NCBI RefSeq assembly: GCF_023887685.1 | Contig: NZ_JAMWMR010000008.1 | Span: 62,001-126,000 of the forward strand | Source: Streptomyces macrolidinus | Lineage (GTDB): Bacteria; Actinomycetota; Actinomycetes; Streptomycetales; Streptomycetaceae | DNA: 64,000 nt | Reading direction: 5' to 3' | The notes under the pieces: model-generated | What the model saw: the letters and a program-made list of their open reading frames with translations, nothing else | The model's database searches: none | What the model was told of the DNA's origin: nothing | Part shown: one piece after another, positions 1 to 8,782 of the stretch | Layout of the letters: every line of letters starts with the position of its first letter | Numbering within the stretch: the first letter of the stretch is position 1 | Made by a program: the position numbers and the translations under genes

Positions 1-413
1 AGCAGGGCCTGGGCGAGCGCCACCTTCTGCGTGTTGCCCTTCGACAGCGTGCGCAGCGGCGCGTTCCGTCCGCCCACCAGGGACAGCCGCTCCAACAGGT
101 GGTCTCCCCGGGCGCGGGCGGCGGAGGCGGACATACCGCGGATGCGGCCCATGTGGGTGAGGTACGAGATCGCTGAGATCCGCTCGTGTGCGGTGAAGCG
201 GTCCGGTACGTAACCGATGTGCGGTGGTCGGCCCGACACGGTCCCGGAGGTGGGCCGCGACAGCCCGACGAGGATCCTCAACAGGGTCGACTTCCCCGAG
301 CCGTTGCCGCCCACGACCGCGAGCACCTGACCGGCCGAGACCCGCATGTCGACATCGCGGAGGATCCAACGGCCTCTGCCGTAACGCTTGCTGATCGCCT
401 CGCACCGTAACAA
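1..413 (-). CDS. ABC transporter ATP-binding protein, 3' part missing
   Basis: Only the first ~137 codons are present; the gene runs off the left edge. Translation gives a core beta-strand (CEAISKRYG), Walker [10 protein letters not shown] (about residues 35-43) and an ABC signature LSKGNTQK near residue 122. This form of signature is usual in ATPases of ABC-2-type drug or lipid exporters of actinomycetes. No ATG or GTG exists in frame; a TTG at 413-411 preceded by a run of six G is the best start, because a stop lies a short way upstream. Its membrane partner is presumably beyond base 1. Family is certain, substrate unknown. Confidence 0.85.
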   Translation of the reverse strand, partial: MLRCEAISKRYGRGRWILRDVDMRVSAGQVLAVVGGNGSGKSTLLRILVGLSRPTSGTVSGRPPHIGYVPDRFTAHERISAISYLTHMGRIRGMSASAARARGDHLLERLSLVGGRNAPLRTLSKGNTQKVALAQAL

Positions 414-586
414 TGTGACCCCCCGTGTGTACGTACGGGCTCACGCTACTGGGCCGGGGACCTGGATCAGCGGTTCAGGGGTGTCTCAGGGTTCGGTCAG
501 GGTGATCACCGATGGGCTACGGCGGCTGTGCGGCGGAGAGTTGATGGTGTCACCGAAGCCCGTCAGCGCTGTCCCGGAGGACCTCT

Positions 587-1705
587 ATGCGCAGCCGTCT
601 CGCCGTCACCACCCTTGCCCTGGCCACTGCTCTCACCGTCGGCGCGGCGCTGCCCGCCACTGCTGCCGCCGCTCCTGCTGTGGGCGCCACGGTTTCGGCG
701 AGCCCCACGGTCCAGGACATCCTCGACCACCTGCCGGACGACGTCGTGGCGAGCGCGCTGGTCAGACAGGACGGCGTGGGGGCCGCCGCCGGTCCGGTCA
801 CCCCGGACGCGTATGTGCGGATCGGCAGTACCACCAAGGTGTTCACCAACACGGTGGTGCTCCAACTCGTCGCGGAGCACCGGATCGATGTGGACGCACC
901 GGCGCACCGTTACGTCCCCGGGCTGATGCCCGCGGCGTACGACGGTGTCACCGTGCGCCAGCTCCTCGACCACACGAGCGGTCTGCCGAAACCCGCCGCG
1001 ACTCCCGGCCCGGCCGACGGCCCCGGATGGTGGCTCAAGTCCGTGACCCCCGAGGGCTTCCTGCGCGAATCGTTCGCCGCGGCTTCCGGAACGCCGCCCG
1101 AGCCCGGCCATGTGCAGCAGTACAACGGGCTCAACTCCTTCGTCCTCGGCCTGATCGTGGAACGGATCACTGGCCACACCTTCGCCCACGAACTGGAGCA
1201 CCGGATCCTCCGGCCGCTGCGCCTGGACCACACCAGCCTGCCCGCTGCCGACGACCCGACGATTCCCTCGCCCCACGCGACGGTCCATGTGGACGGGGAC
1301 GACGTGACCGAGCAGAGCCCCTACCCGTGGGTGGAGGGCGGCATGATCTCCACCGCCGCCGACCTGGACCGCTTCCTCATAGCGCTGTTCCAGGGCCGTC
1401 TGCTCCCACCCGCGCAGCAGAAGTTGGTGTTCGACGTGCCCACGGCGGACAGCGCCGACTCCAACTCGAACTGCTTCGACGGAACGGCCTGCTTCAGCGT
1501 GGGCGGACTGATGCGCTACCAGCTACCGAACGGCACCTGTGTATGGGGCAAGACAGGGTCCCGCCCCGGCTGGGACAACGGGTTCTTCGCCACCCGTGAC
1601 CTCAGGCACCGCGTGGTGTACTCCCTGAACCCGACGGGTACGGGCTCCGACTTCCCGTACATCAAGGCGATCACGGAGAGCGCGCTCACTGACCGAGATG
1701 ACTGA
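587..1705 (+). CDS. Secreted serine hydrolase (beta-lactamase/DD-carboxypeptidase fold)
   Basis: A 372-residue exported protein. An Arg-containing N-terminus and an Ala-rich hydrophobic stretch (residues 6-28) form a signal peptide. The catalytic S-x-x-K is S81-T-T-K84, and the third motif is K322-T-G. In place of the usual Y-S-N the chain reads Y179-N-G, followed by the conserved helix, so the middle catalytic motif lacks its Asn. The fold covers DD-peptidases, class C beta-lactamases and esterases; which reaction is performed cannot be read from sequence. GGAGG precedes the ATG by about 7 bases. It is the first of three such genes within 8 kb. Confidence 0.9.
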   Translation: MRSRLAVTTLALATALTVGAALPATAAAAPAVGATVSASPTVQDILDHLPDDVVASALVRQDGVGAAAGPVTPDAYVRIGSTTKVFTNTVVLQLVAEHRIDVDAPAHRYVPGLMPAAYDGVTVRQLLDHTSGLPKPAATPGPADGPGWWLKSVTPEGFLRESFAAASGTPPEPGHVQQYNGLNSFVLGLIVERITGHTFAHELEHRILRPLRLDHTSLPAADDPTIPSPHATVHVDGDDVTEQSPYPWVEGGMISTAADLDRFLIALFQGRLLPPAQQKLVFDVPTADSADSNSNCFDGTACFSVGGLMRYQLPNGTCVWGKTGSRPGWDNGFFATRDLRHRVVYSLNPTGTGSDFPYIKAITESALTDRDD

Positions 1706-1722
1706 GTGGGTGACCGGCCACT

Positions 1723-1754
1723 GGGCCGACTTCAAGTGCCGTCGGAGTCGGCCC
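1723..1754. terminator. Bidirectional terminator hairpin between convergent genes
   Basis: GGGCCGACT at 1723-1731 pairs perfectly with AGTCGGCCC at 1746-1754 (9-bp stem, 14-base loop). It lies between the stop codons of the serine hydrolase and the convergent methyltransferase. No T-tract, as is common in high-GC actinomycetes. Confidence 0.6.
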
Positions 1755-1767
1755 GTGCGCGCGTCTC

Positions 1768-2571
1768 TCAGGCCTTGAAGCCCACCGCTCCGACGGCATG
1801 GCCCTGATCGAGGCCGACCTCCGGCGAGTCGGGGTCCGGGCGCCAGTCGGCGGACCTGACCAGGCCCGGCTCCACCAGTTGCAGATCATGGAAGAAGCTT
1901 CCGATGAACTCGGGGGACCGCAGGTGGTACGAGTTGGCGGACTGCGCGTTGTACGCCGCGATGGCGGTCTTCAGCTTCTCGCTGGTGTCGGTGCCGTCGC
2001 TCAGGGCCACGTAACTGCCCTTCGGCAGCGCCTCGATCAGTTCGGCGACGATCTGCTCGGGCTTCTCCTCGTCGGAGACCTGGCCGATGATGCCGAGCAG
2101 GATCAGGGCGACGGGCTGGTCGAAGTCCAGCGTGCGGGCCGCCTGGGCGAGGATCTTCTTCGGGTCGCGCACATCGGCGTCGAGGTAGGCGCACTCGCCC
2201 TCGGGGGTGCTGCGCAGCAACGCGTCGGCGTGGGCCAGGACGATGGGGTCGTTGTCCACGTAGACGACCTTGCTGTCGGGCGCGATGGACTGGGCGACCT
2301 CGTGGGTGTTGTTGGCGGTGGGCAGCCCGGTGCCGATGTCGAGGAACTGGCGGATCCCGGCCTCACCCGCCAGGAACCGTACCGATCGCACCAGGAAGCT
2401 CCGCTGCTGGCGCGCGATGGCCGCGATCTCGGGGAAGGTGTGGAGGATCGCGTCGCCGGTCTCGCTGTCCACGGGGTAGTGGTCCTTCCCGCCGAGCAGG
2501 TAGTTCCACACACGTGCCGAGTGGGGGCGATCCGTCTGAAGTCTGCTGTGCCAGTCGCTTCGATCAGTCAT
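1768..2571 (-). CDS. SAM-dependent methyltransferase, DUF574/Methyltransf_19 type
   Basis: A 267-residue cytosolic protein with the hallmark N-terminus of this actinobacterial family: PHSARVWNYLLGGKDHYPVD near residue 16. FLDIGTGLPT near residue 77 is the SAM-binding glycine loop and VYVDNDP near residue 107 the acidic strand-2 end. Streptomyces genomes carry many paralogues; substrates are mostly unknown. I start at the ATG at 2571 (MTDRSDW), because the 13 codons upstream are not family-like. No clear ribosome site is visible. It is convergent with the serine hydrolase gene and stands alone. Confidence 0.88.
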   Translation of the reverse strand: MTDRSDWHSRLQTDRPHSARVWNYLLGGKDHYPVDSETGDAILHTFPEIAAIARQQRSFLVRSVRFLAGEAGIRQFLDIGTGLPTANNTHEVAQSIAPDSKVVYVDNDPIVLAHADALLRSTPEGECAYLDADVRDPKKILAQAARTLDFDQPVALILLGIIGQVSDEEKPEQIVAELIEALPKGSYVALSDGTDTSEKLKTAIAAYNAQSANSYHLRSPEFIGSFFHDLQLVEPGLVRSADWRPDPDSPEVGLDQGHAVGAVGFKA

Positions 2572-2802
2572 GGGTAGAGCATTGCATACAGCAATCAGCC
2601 AGTTGATCAACGCCTGTGGCTTGAAACGGTGTTGGGCTCAGGGCTCCTCCGGGGTTGCCGAACGCTTCGCTCCAACCTCTGGACGAGACGCCTCACTCGA
2701 ATCTAAGTTCCGTCATCGGCAGTGGTCTTGCCGACGATCCGCAGGTCCGGCGTGAGCAACACCCTTCCTTGGCGGCGCGTTGCAACTCTCCACCTTCGCG
2801 GT

Positions 2803-3115
2803 GTGAGAGAGGCAGTAGAGAAGACCGGTGCCCCCGCGTCGCCCGACGGCGCGCTAGTGGTCTGCGGCTGGGCCGACCTGGACGCCACCACGCTCGTCGT
2901 GGAGGCCTCCGTACCGGCCTCGGAGACCACCTGGGGCGCCGTGCTGGACCGCGGGGAGCACCGTGCCCACGGAGACCGTCGCGGCGCCGCGCGCCGAGGC
3001 CGGGCCCGCCGACGCCACAGGGCCGTGGGACCTGCAGGGCTCAGCGCGCGTGACGCTCAACAGGGGGGAGTACTTCAAGACGAACCGGTGCCAGGAGTGG
3101 AAGAAGGTCGGCTGA
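2803..3115 (+). pseudogene. Frameshifted remnant of an unidentified gene
   Basis: Two coding-like segments lie in adjoining frames. Frame one, from a GTG at 2803, reads through PDGALVVCGWADLDATTLVV and SETTWGAVLDR. From about 2957 the sense continues one frame over through ETVAAPRAEAGPAD and GEYFKTNRCQEWKKVG to a TGA at 3113-3115. Such sentence-like protein text interrupted by a frame change suggests a decayed gene or a single-base error. I do not recognise the family, and there is no good start or ribosome site. It could also be an assembly error in a real short gene. Confidence 0.35.
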
Positions 3116-3215
3116 GCGGCCGTGTTGCCCCGCACCTCGGTGGAGTCAGCCCCCTCGCCCGCGGCTCGCCGCACGCGATAGCGTCCTGCCACCGGAATGG
3201 GGGGGGAGAAGTTCG

Positions 3216-3992
3216 GTGGACCGTCGCTCGGGACCGTCTTCGTTCACGCCCGTCTTGCGGGTGCTCACCGGTCTGCTGGGTGCGGCGGCCTTCGGGGCGG
3301 GGGCGGTCGCGGTGTTCGTCAGCCAGAACGGCACCGGCACCGGGGTGCTGCTCGCCTTCGGTGGCATCCTGCTCGTGCTCGCGCTGCTCGGCAACCGCAT
3401 CGAGAGCTTCGAGCTCGGCGGTGCCACGCTACGGCTCCGGGCAGCCGCGGCGGACCGGTTCGCCGAGGCCGAGGAGTCCGAACGCCGAGGGGACAGCGCC
3501 ACGGCGAGTCGACTGCGCGCCGAGGCCCAGGCCCTGCTGGACGCCGCGGGTCCCATCGCGGCCGACTACCGCTCCGTACGCGGCTCGATGCGTTCCGGTC
3601 GCGAACGCACCCGCGCCATGCAGGAGGTCGTGTACCGGGCGCGTCAACTCTCGGAGGAGCAGACGTTCGAGCCGGCCGAAGTCCTGCGCTGGCTGCGGGA
3701 GGGAAGCGACGAAGAGCGCATCACCGCGCTGGCCATGATGCAGGCGAGCCGTGCGCTGCGGAACTTCGAGGCCGTGCTCGACGCCGTCCAGTACGCGCAC
3801 AGCCCCTTCGAGCAGTACCACGCGATGCTGCTCGCCGGGCAGATGATCGAGGACCTGGACGAGACGGAGCTGCGGCGGTTGGCCGAGGTCATCAGGGCCC
3901 AGCAGGGGTTCCGCCTCCGCCGCGACACCGACCGATGGCGGCTCAGCGAGGACGTCCTCCGCCGCGCGGAGGAACGCATGGGTGCGCGGTGA
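3216..3992 (+). CDS. Conserved-type membrane protein of unknown function
   Basis: 258 residues, GTG start with a strong GGGGGGAGAAG site 6-10 bases upstream. Two hydrophobic segments (about residues 13-33 and 44-58, separated by SQNGTGTG) form a membrane hairpin. The remaining ~200 residues are a soluble, strongly helical and charged domain: an Ala/Glu/Arg coiled-coil-like stretch (75-110), then repeated helical segments with DEERITALAMMQ and EQYHAMLLAGQMIEDL, which look like alpha-solenoid/HEAT-type turns. This suggests a membrane-tethered helical scaffold facing the cytoplasm. No enzyme motif is seen. It is followed by a 135-bp gap and a serine hydrolase gene. Confidence 0.75.
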   Translation: MDRRSGPSSFTPVLRVLTGLLGAAAFGAGAVAVFVSQNGTGTGVLLAFGGILLVLALLGNRIESFELGGATLRLRAAAADRFAEAEESERRGDSATASRLRAEAQALLDAAGPIAADYRSVRGSMRSGRERTRAMQEVVYRARQLSEEQTFEPAEVLRWLREGSDEERITALAMMQASRALRNFEAVLDAVQYAHSPFEQYHAMLLAGQMIEDLDETELRRLAEVIRAQQGFRLRRDTDRWRLSEDVLRRAEERMGAR

Positions 3993-4127
3993 ACAGCGGC
4001 TGATGACGGCGATCACCGGAGCAGCGCGCTGGTTCTCGGGAGGCGGCAGAAGGCGCGCGCTCCTATCCTGACGACAGGAACCCCAGGCTCCGCTTCAGCG
4101 GCGGCCTCACCCCGTTGGAGTCGGCCC

Positions 4128-5369
4128 ATGGCGCAAGCGCGGACGCGGTGGCGCGCGCGGGCCGCCCTGACCGGCGCCATGGCAGGGATACTCGCCCTCC
4201 CGCTCGCGAGCGGGACCGCGTTCGGGGCTCAGGGGCAGCCCGTCACCGCGACTGTCGCCGTACCGCCACCCAGTCCGCATGAGTTCCGCTCCCTCACTCC
4301 CGCCGTGACACGCCAACTCGACGGCGCCGTACGGCAGGTGATGCGAGAGGCGGACGTCCCCGGAGTGATCGTGGGGCTCCGGACACCCGACCGGGGGGAG
4401 TACGTACGGTCGTTCGGAGTCGCCGACCAGCACGGCGGCCGGAGGATGACGCCGGACCTGCGGATGCGCATCGGCAGCGAGACCAAGACGTTCACGGTGA
4501 CTGCACTGCTGACCCTGGTCGACCAAGGCAAGGTGCGACTGGACGATCCGATCGGGACGTACGTCGAAGGCGTCCCCGACGGTGACACCCTCACCCTGCG
4601 CCAACTGGCAGAGATGCGCAGCGGGTTGTTCAACTACACCGACGACGCCGACTTCCGCCGGGCGTTGACGTCGGACCCGCAACAGGCCTTCACGCCACAC
4701 CAGTTGCTCCGCTACTCCTTCACCCATCCCGTGCGCTTCCCACCGGGCCGGGAGTACGCCTACAGCAACACCAACATCGTCCTGCTCGGCCTGGTCGTCG
4801 AGAAGGTCAGTGGCCGTCCGCTCGGGGACTACCTCCGACGCGCCGTCCTGGCCCCGGCCGGGCTGAGCCACACGCTCTTCCCGACCGACGCCGCGTTCCC
4901 GGCTCCGCACGCGCGGGGTTATACGAACCAGAGCGCGAGCGGGAAGACCGTGGACGCGGCCGACTGGAACCCCTCCTGGGCCTGGGCGGCCGGGGCGATG
5001 ATCTCCGATCTGCGGGACCTGCGCGTATGGGCGGCCACGGTGGCCACCGGTGAACTCCCCGACGGTACAAGGCTGCTCAGCCCGGCCGCCCAGCGGCAAC
5101 GGCTCACCATGCTCGCGACCCCGGTCGAGCGCGTCGGCTACGGCCTCGGCCTCTTCGACGTTCAGGGCTGGATCGGGCACAACGGATCACTGCCGGGCTA
5201 CGAGTCCCTGGCCGTTCATCTCCCGTCGGCGCACGCGACCCTCGTCGTCCTGCTGAACACGGACGTCTCCCGCGACGGCCTCCAGCCCAGTACCCGCATC
5301 GCCGAGGCGATCACCAGGATCGTGACACCGGGACACGTCTTCGACCTGCGGTCACCTCGGCGTCCGTAG
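4128..5369 (+). CDS. Secreted serine hydrolase (beta-lactamase/DD-carboxypeptidase family)
   Basis: 413 residues with an N-terminal signal peptide (RTRWRARAALTGAMAGILAL then LPLASGTAFGA). All three active-site motifs are canonical: S117-E-T-K120, Y212-S-N214 and H351-N-G, as in the Streptomyces R61 DD-peptidase/class C family. It is therefore the least divergent of the three paralogues in the first 9 kb. Expected role is cleavage of D-Ala-D-Ala peptides or a related amide or ester outside the membrane. It ends 13 bp from the stop of the convergent MFS exporter, so the transcripts probably overlap. Confidence 0.92.
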   Translation: MAQARTRWRARAALTGAMAGILALPLASGTAFGAQGQPVTATVAVPPPSPHEFRSLTPAVTRQLDGAVRQVMREADVPGVIVGLRTPDRGEYVRSFGVADQHGGRRMTPDLRMRIGSETKTFTVTALLTLVDQGKVRLDDPIGTYVEGVPDGDTLTLRQLAEMRSGLFNYTDDADFRRALTSDPQQAFTPHQLLRYSFTHPVRFPPGREYAYSNTNIVLLGLVVEKVSGRPLGDYLRRAVLAPAGLSHTLFPTDAAFPAPHARGYTNQSASGKTVDAADWNPSWAWAAGAMISDLRDLRVWAATVATGELPDGTRLLSPAAQRQRLTMLATPVERVGYGLGLFDVQGWIGHNGSLPGYESLAVHLPSAHATLVVLLNTDVSRDGLQPSTRIAEAITRIVTPGHVFDLRSPRRP

Positions 5370-5382
5370 GACGGCTCGTCCG

Positions 5383-6762
5383 CTACCCGCTGCTCCCGGA
5401 TGCGGTGGCCAACTCCTCGCGAGCGGGCGTCCGTTGGGTGGGCAGCCGCAGGGCGAGAGGTGCGCCGAGCAGGCATACGCAGGCGAGTACCGCGAGCGTG
5501 GGCCCGGACGTCACCTCCGTGAACGTCATCAGTGTCCCGGCAGCGGCCACGCCCACCGTGGGGCCGACGTTCAGCGCGGTCTGCTGGAGTCCGCCCGCCA
5601 CACCGGCCGAAGTGACGGGCACCTCCTGGACGACGACAGCGGTTGCCGTCACCATCACCGTGCCGAACCCCGCACCCACCAGAAGGAATCCGACCCCCGC
5701 CCACAGCTCTGAGAAGCCCTGCCCGAGCCGGGACAGTACGAGCACGCCCAGTGCGAGGAACGGTGTGGCCATCCCGGCGGTGCAGCGCGGACCGTAGCGG
5801 CGCATGAGGACCGCCGTCACGGGGGCGCCCAGCACCATCGCCACCGGCGCGGGCAGGGCCCAGAGCGCGGTGCGCAGTGGATCGAGGCCCAGCACGTCCT
5901 GGAGGACGTAACTGCTGACGAACAGCGTGCCCATCATGGTCGCCGACACGACCACCAGCAGTCCGAGCGCGGAACCGGCGGCCGGTCGGCCGAGTACGTC
6001 GGCGGGCAACAGCGGGCTCCTGGCGCGCCGTTCGTGCCGGACGAAGAGGCAGCCGATCGCCACCGCCCCGAGCAGTGCCACCGCCGGTACGGTCGGCCGA
6101 CCGGAGTCCGCGACGGCGGTGAGCCCGTACACCAGGCACACCAGGGCCGCCGCGAGCAGCGAGGCGCCCGGCAGATCCAGCGACGGGCGCGTGGCCGGGG
6201 CGGCGGGCTCCGGTTCGCGTACGACGGCCGCCAGTACGCCCATCACCAGCGCGGGCACGACGTTGAGGAAGAAGACGGACCGCCAGCCGAACGGCGTGAC
6301 CAACGCCCCGCCCACCAACGGTCCGGCCGCCGCGGCCACCCCGATCGCACTGGTGCGCAAGGCGATCGGCATCGCCAGCCGCTCCGGTGGATACGCGGCC
6401 CGCAACATGCCGAGCGTCGCCGGTTGCAGCAGAGCGCCGAACAGGCCCTGAAGTATGCGTAATCCGATCACCCAGCCGATGCCGGGAGCCACCCCGATCC
6501 CGGCGGAGGCGGCACCGAAGCCCACCATCCCCAGCGCGAACACACGCCGATGGCCGTAGCGGTCGCCGAGCCGCCCCGCGAACACCAACAGGCTTGCCAC
6601 TGCGATGAGATAGGCGGTGCTCGTCCACTGCACCTGCGTCAGAGAGGCGTGCAGATCCAGTCTCAGGGCGGGCTGGGCGACGGCGAGGACCGTGCCGTCC
6701 AGGGCGACGAGGACCGCACCGATCACGCTGCTTGCGAGCGTCAGCCCGCGGTGCGCGGTCAC
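5383..6762 (-). CDS. MFS drug exporter, 14-helix DHA2-like
   Basis: 459 residues when started at the GTG at 6762 (VTAHRGLTLASSVIGAVL). The first helix carries the LDGTVLAVAQPALRLDL signature of DHA2/QacA-type proton antiporters, followed by the loop motif GRLGDRYGHRRVF after helix 2. About 14 hydrophobic segments follow. The start GTG overlaps the TGA of the upstream TetR gene (GTGA, 6762-6759), so the two are translationally coupled and the regulator very likely controls the exporter through the palindromes at 7337-7373. Substrate, probably a toxic organic compound or own metabolite, is unknown. Confidence 0.92.
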   Translation of the reverse strand: MTAHRGLTLASSVIGAVLVALDGTVLAVAQPALRLDLHASLTQVQWTSTAYLIAVASLLVFAGRLGDRYGHRRVFALGMVGFGAASAGIGVAPGIGWVIGLRILQGLFGALLQPATLGMLRAAYPPERLAMPIALRTSAIGVAAAAGPLVGGALVTPFGWRSVFFLNVVPALVMGVLAAVVREPEPAAPATRPSLDLPGASLLAAALVCLVYGLTAVADSGRPTVPAVALLGAVAIGCLFVRHERRARSPLLPADVLGRPAAGSALGLLVVVSATMMGTLFVSSYVLQDVLGLDPLRTALWALPAPVAMVLGAPVTAVLMRRYGPRCTAGMATPFLALGVLVLSRLGQGFSELWAGVGFLLVGAGFGTVMVTATAVVVQEVPVTSAGVAGGLQQTALNVGPTVGVAAAGTLMTFTEVTSGPTLAVLACVCLLGAPLALRLPTQRTPAREELATASGSSG

Positions 6763-7337
6763 CGGGTCTCCGGGCCGAGGTGGGCGTCCAGCGCGGCCCG
6801 GAGCAGGGGTGTGAAGTCGGTGGCGTCCGACATGAGTTGGAGGCTGCCCCAGGTCCACAACTGGGCCAGGCCGTGCAGGTTGGCGAGCAGAGAGCCCGCG
6901 ACCAGCCGTGCGTCGGCGTTCGGCCTGGCTCGGCCCACCAGGTCCACGAGCAAAGAGAACAGTGGAAGGCTTGTGTTCCGTAGCCCCAAGTGTCCGCTGA
7001 CGAGCAGATCATGACGAAACATCAGCTCGTGCATGCCGCGATGGGTGAGCGCGAAGTCCAGATAGGCGTGGCTCAGGGCGTCGAGCTGTTCTCGGGGACT
7101 CGCGGTGCCGTCGCCGACCGTCTCGGTCGCGCGTGCCGCGAGGTCGTCGAAGCCGCGGCGCGCGATGGCCGACAGCAGTTCGAGGTGGGTGGGGAAGTAG
7201 CGGCGGGGCGCCCCGTGCGAGACCCCCGCCCGCCGGGCGATCTCCCGCAGCGTCAACGCCTGCACTCCCTCGGCGGCCAGCAGGTCCACACCGGCATCGA
7301 CGAGCCGGGCGCGCAGCCCTGTCTCAGCATCATTCAT
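6759..7337 (-). CDS. TetR-family repressor of the MFS exporter
   Basis: 192 residues. The N-terminal helix-turn-helix is LTLREIARRAGVSHGAPRRYF (residues about 28-48) with a typical TetR ligand domain behind it. A GTG lies two codons upstream (7343), but I prefer the ATG at 7337: a TAGACA/-18 bp/TAGACA promoter-like pair on this strand would place transcription start on that A, giving a leaderless message. The gene overlaps the start of the exporter by four bases (GTGA). Two identical palindromes cover its own start, implying autorepression. Confidence 0.92.
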   Translation of the reverse strand: MNDAETGLRARLVDAGVDLLAAEGVQALTLREIARRAGVSHGAPRRYFPTHLELLSAIARRGFDDLAARATETVGDGTASPREQLDALSHAYLDFALTHRGMHELMFRHDLLVSGHLGLRNTSLPLFSLLVDLVGRARPNADARLVAGSLLANLHGLAQLWTWGSLQLMSDATDFTPLLRAALDAHLGPETR

Positions 7338-7373
7338 AGACACTGTCTACCAGTCGTGCGTAGACAGTGTCTA
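7337..7373. promoter_or_regulatory. Paired TetR operators overlapping the start of the repressor gene
   Basis: TAGACA-C-TGTCTA at 7337-7349 and TAGACA-G-TGTCTA at 7361-7373 are perfect 6-bp-arm palindromes, reverse complements of each other, with centres 24 bp apart. Both are flanked by GTAG/CTAC on at least one side. On the reverse strand the left halves also serve as -35-like and -10-like boxes with 18-bp spacing, so repressor binding would occlude polymerase. This is the expected arrangement for an autoregulated TetR-exporter pair. Confidence 0.8.
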
Positions 7374-7516
7374 CTATCGAACGTGTCGCCATGTCGGGCG
7401 AGTTGACGGGGCGCGGCTGGGGGTGCGGGCTCCGGGCCGTCTCGGGGTCGCTCCAGGGTTCAGGTGGGGGGAGTCCCGGATGTCCTCCCGCTCGGGGCGG
7501 AGCACGATCGTTGACC

Positions 7517-8683
7517 ATGACGACGTACCTCTCCCGACGCGCCTTCACCGGCGCTTGCGCGGTCGGCGCCCTGACGCTCTCGGCCGGAACCGCCACCTCC
7601 GGAACCGCCGCCGCCCGAACGACCGGCGCGGGCGCACCCTCCGCGGACCCCGGCGGCTTACAGGCCGCGATCAGCGACCTCTCCAACCCCCAGGCGACCG
7701 CCGCTCAACTGCTGGTGCACGCGCAGGGCACCCGCTGGTACGGCACCGCGGGCACGGCCGATCTCGCCGAGGGCAGGACCGTGCGGATGACCGACCAGTT
7801 CCGCGCGGGCAGCGTGACGAAGGCGTTCGTGGCGACCGTCGTCCTGCAACTCTGGGCGGAGGGCCGGGTGGACCTCGACGCGCCCCTCTCCCACTGCCTC
7901 GCCGACCTCGCGCTGCCCGCCGCCTTCGGCCGCATCACGGTCGCCCAGTTGCTCGACCACACCAGCGGCCTGCCCGACCATCAGGGCCTGCCGGATCTCA
8001 GCACCCCGGAGGCGGTCCTGAAACACCGCTTCGACCGTTGGACGCCGGCGGCGCTGATCGAAACGCTGGAGGATGCCCCCCTCAAGTTCGAGCCCGGCAC
8101 CGCGCAGGAGTACCGAGGCATCAACTACGTCCTGCTCGCCCTGCTGGTGGAGAAGCTGACCGGGCGTCGCTACGGAGAGGCGATCGCCTCGCGCGTCCTG
8201 CGCCCCCTGGGGCTGACCCGCACGTTGATCCCCGGCGCCGATCCACGCCTGCACGGCTCGCGCATACACGGCTATGTGCGGATGACGGACGGCAGCCTGC
8301 GCGATGCGACGGTCTACGACCAGTCCGCCTCCTGGGGCGAGGGAGAGCTGGTCACCACCGCGGCCGACCTCTTCCGCTTCCAGCAGGCCCTGTTCACCGG
8401 CGACCTGCTGTCGACGCCCGCGCAGGAGAAGCTCTTCACTCTGCCGCCGTCGACGGTCCGCATGCTGGACGGCAGCCCGGCCCGCTACAGCATGGGCTTG
8501 CAGGCGGCCACGGTGAACGGCACGACGTTCTGGGGCAAGAGCGGCGAGACCTACGGCTACCGCACCCGTATGTTCGCCACCCGCGACCTGTCCACCCGCT
8601 TCGTCCTCTCGTACACCCCGACCCCGCTGAACGCACCGGAGGACATGGTCAACCGCGTGGTCACGGCCCTTCTCGCGGTGTAG
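7517..8683 (+). CDS. Tat-exported serine hydrolase with a TTA codon
   Basis: 388 residues. The N-terminus LSRRAFTG followed by a hydrophobic Ala/Leu stretch is a twin-arginine signal. Catalytic S99-V-T-K102 and K341-S-G are present; the middle motif reads Y199-R-G instead of Y-x-N, the same deviation as in the gene at 587. Codon 48 is TTA (7658-7660), which in Streptomyces requires the bldA tRNA and so suggests expression late in development. The ATG at 7517 is chosen because the Tat motif begins there; its ribosome site is weak. It lies divergent to the TetR gene, and the operators may influence it. Confidence 0.88.
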   Translation: MTTYLSRRAFTGACAVGALTLSAGTATSGTAAARTTGAGAPSADPGGLQAAISDLSNPQATAAQLLVHAQGTRWYGTAGTADLAEGRTVRMTDQFRAGSVTKAFVATVVLQLWAEGRVDLDAPLSHCLADLALPAAFGRITVAQLLDHTSGLPDHQGLPDLSTPEAVLKHRFDRWTPAALIETLEDAPLKFEPGTAQEYRGINYVLLALLVEKLTGRRYGEAIASRVLRPLGLTRTLIPGADPRLHGSRIHGYVRMTDGSLRDATVYDQSASWGEGELVTTAADLFRFQQALFTGDLLSTPAQEKLFTLPPSTVRMLDGSPARYSMGLQAATVNGTTFWGKSGETYGYRTRMFATRDLSTRFVLSYTPTPLNAPEDMVNRVVTALLAV

Positions 8684-8782
8684 AGGCGTACTTGACGCGG
8701 CGCCCTCGGTGCGGCCATCGTCTTCTCCGGGACGGCGGCGCCGGGGCCAGGGGCGCAGAGGGGCCTGCTGCACAGCGAAGGA

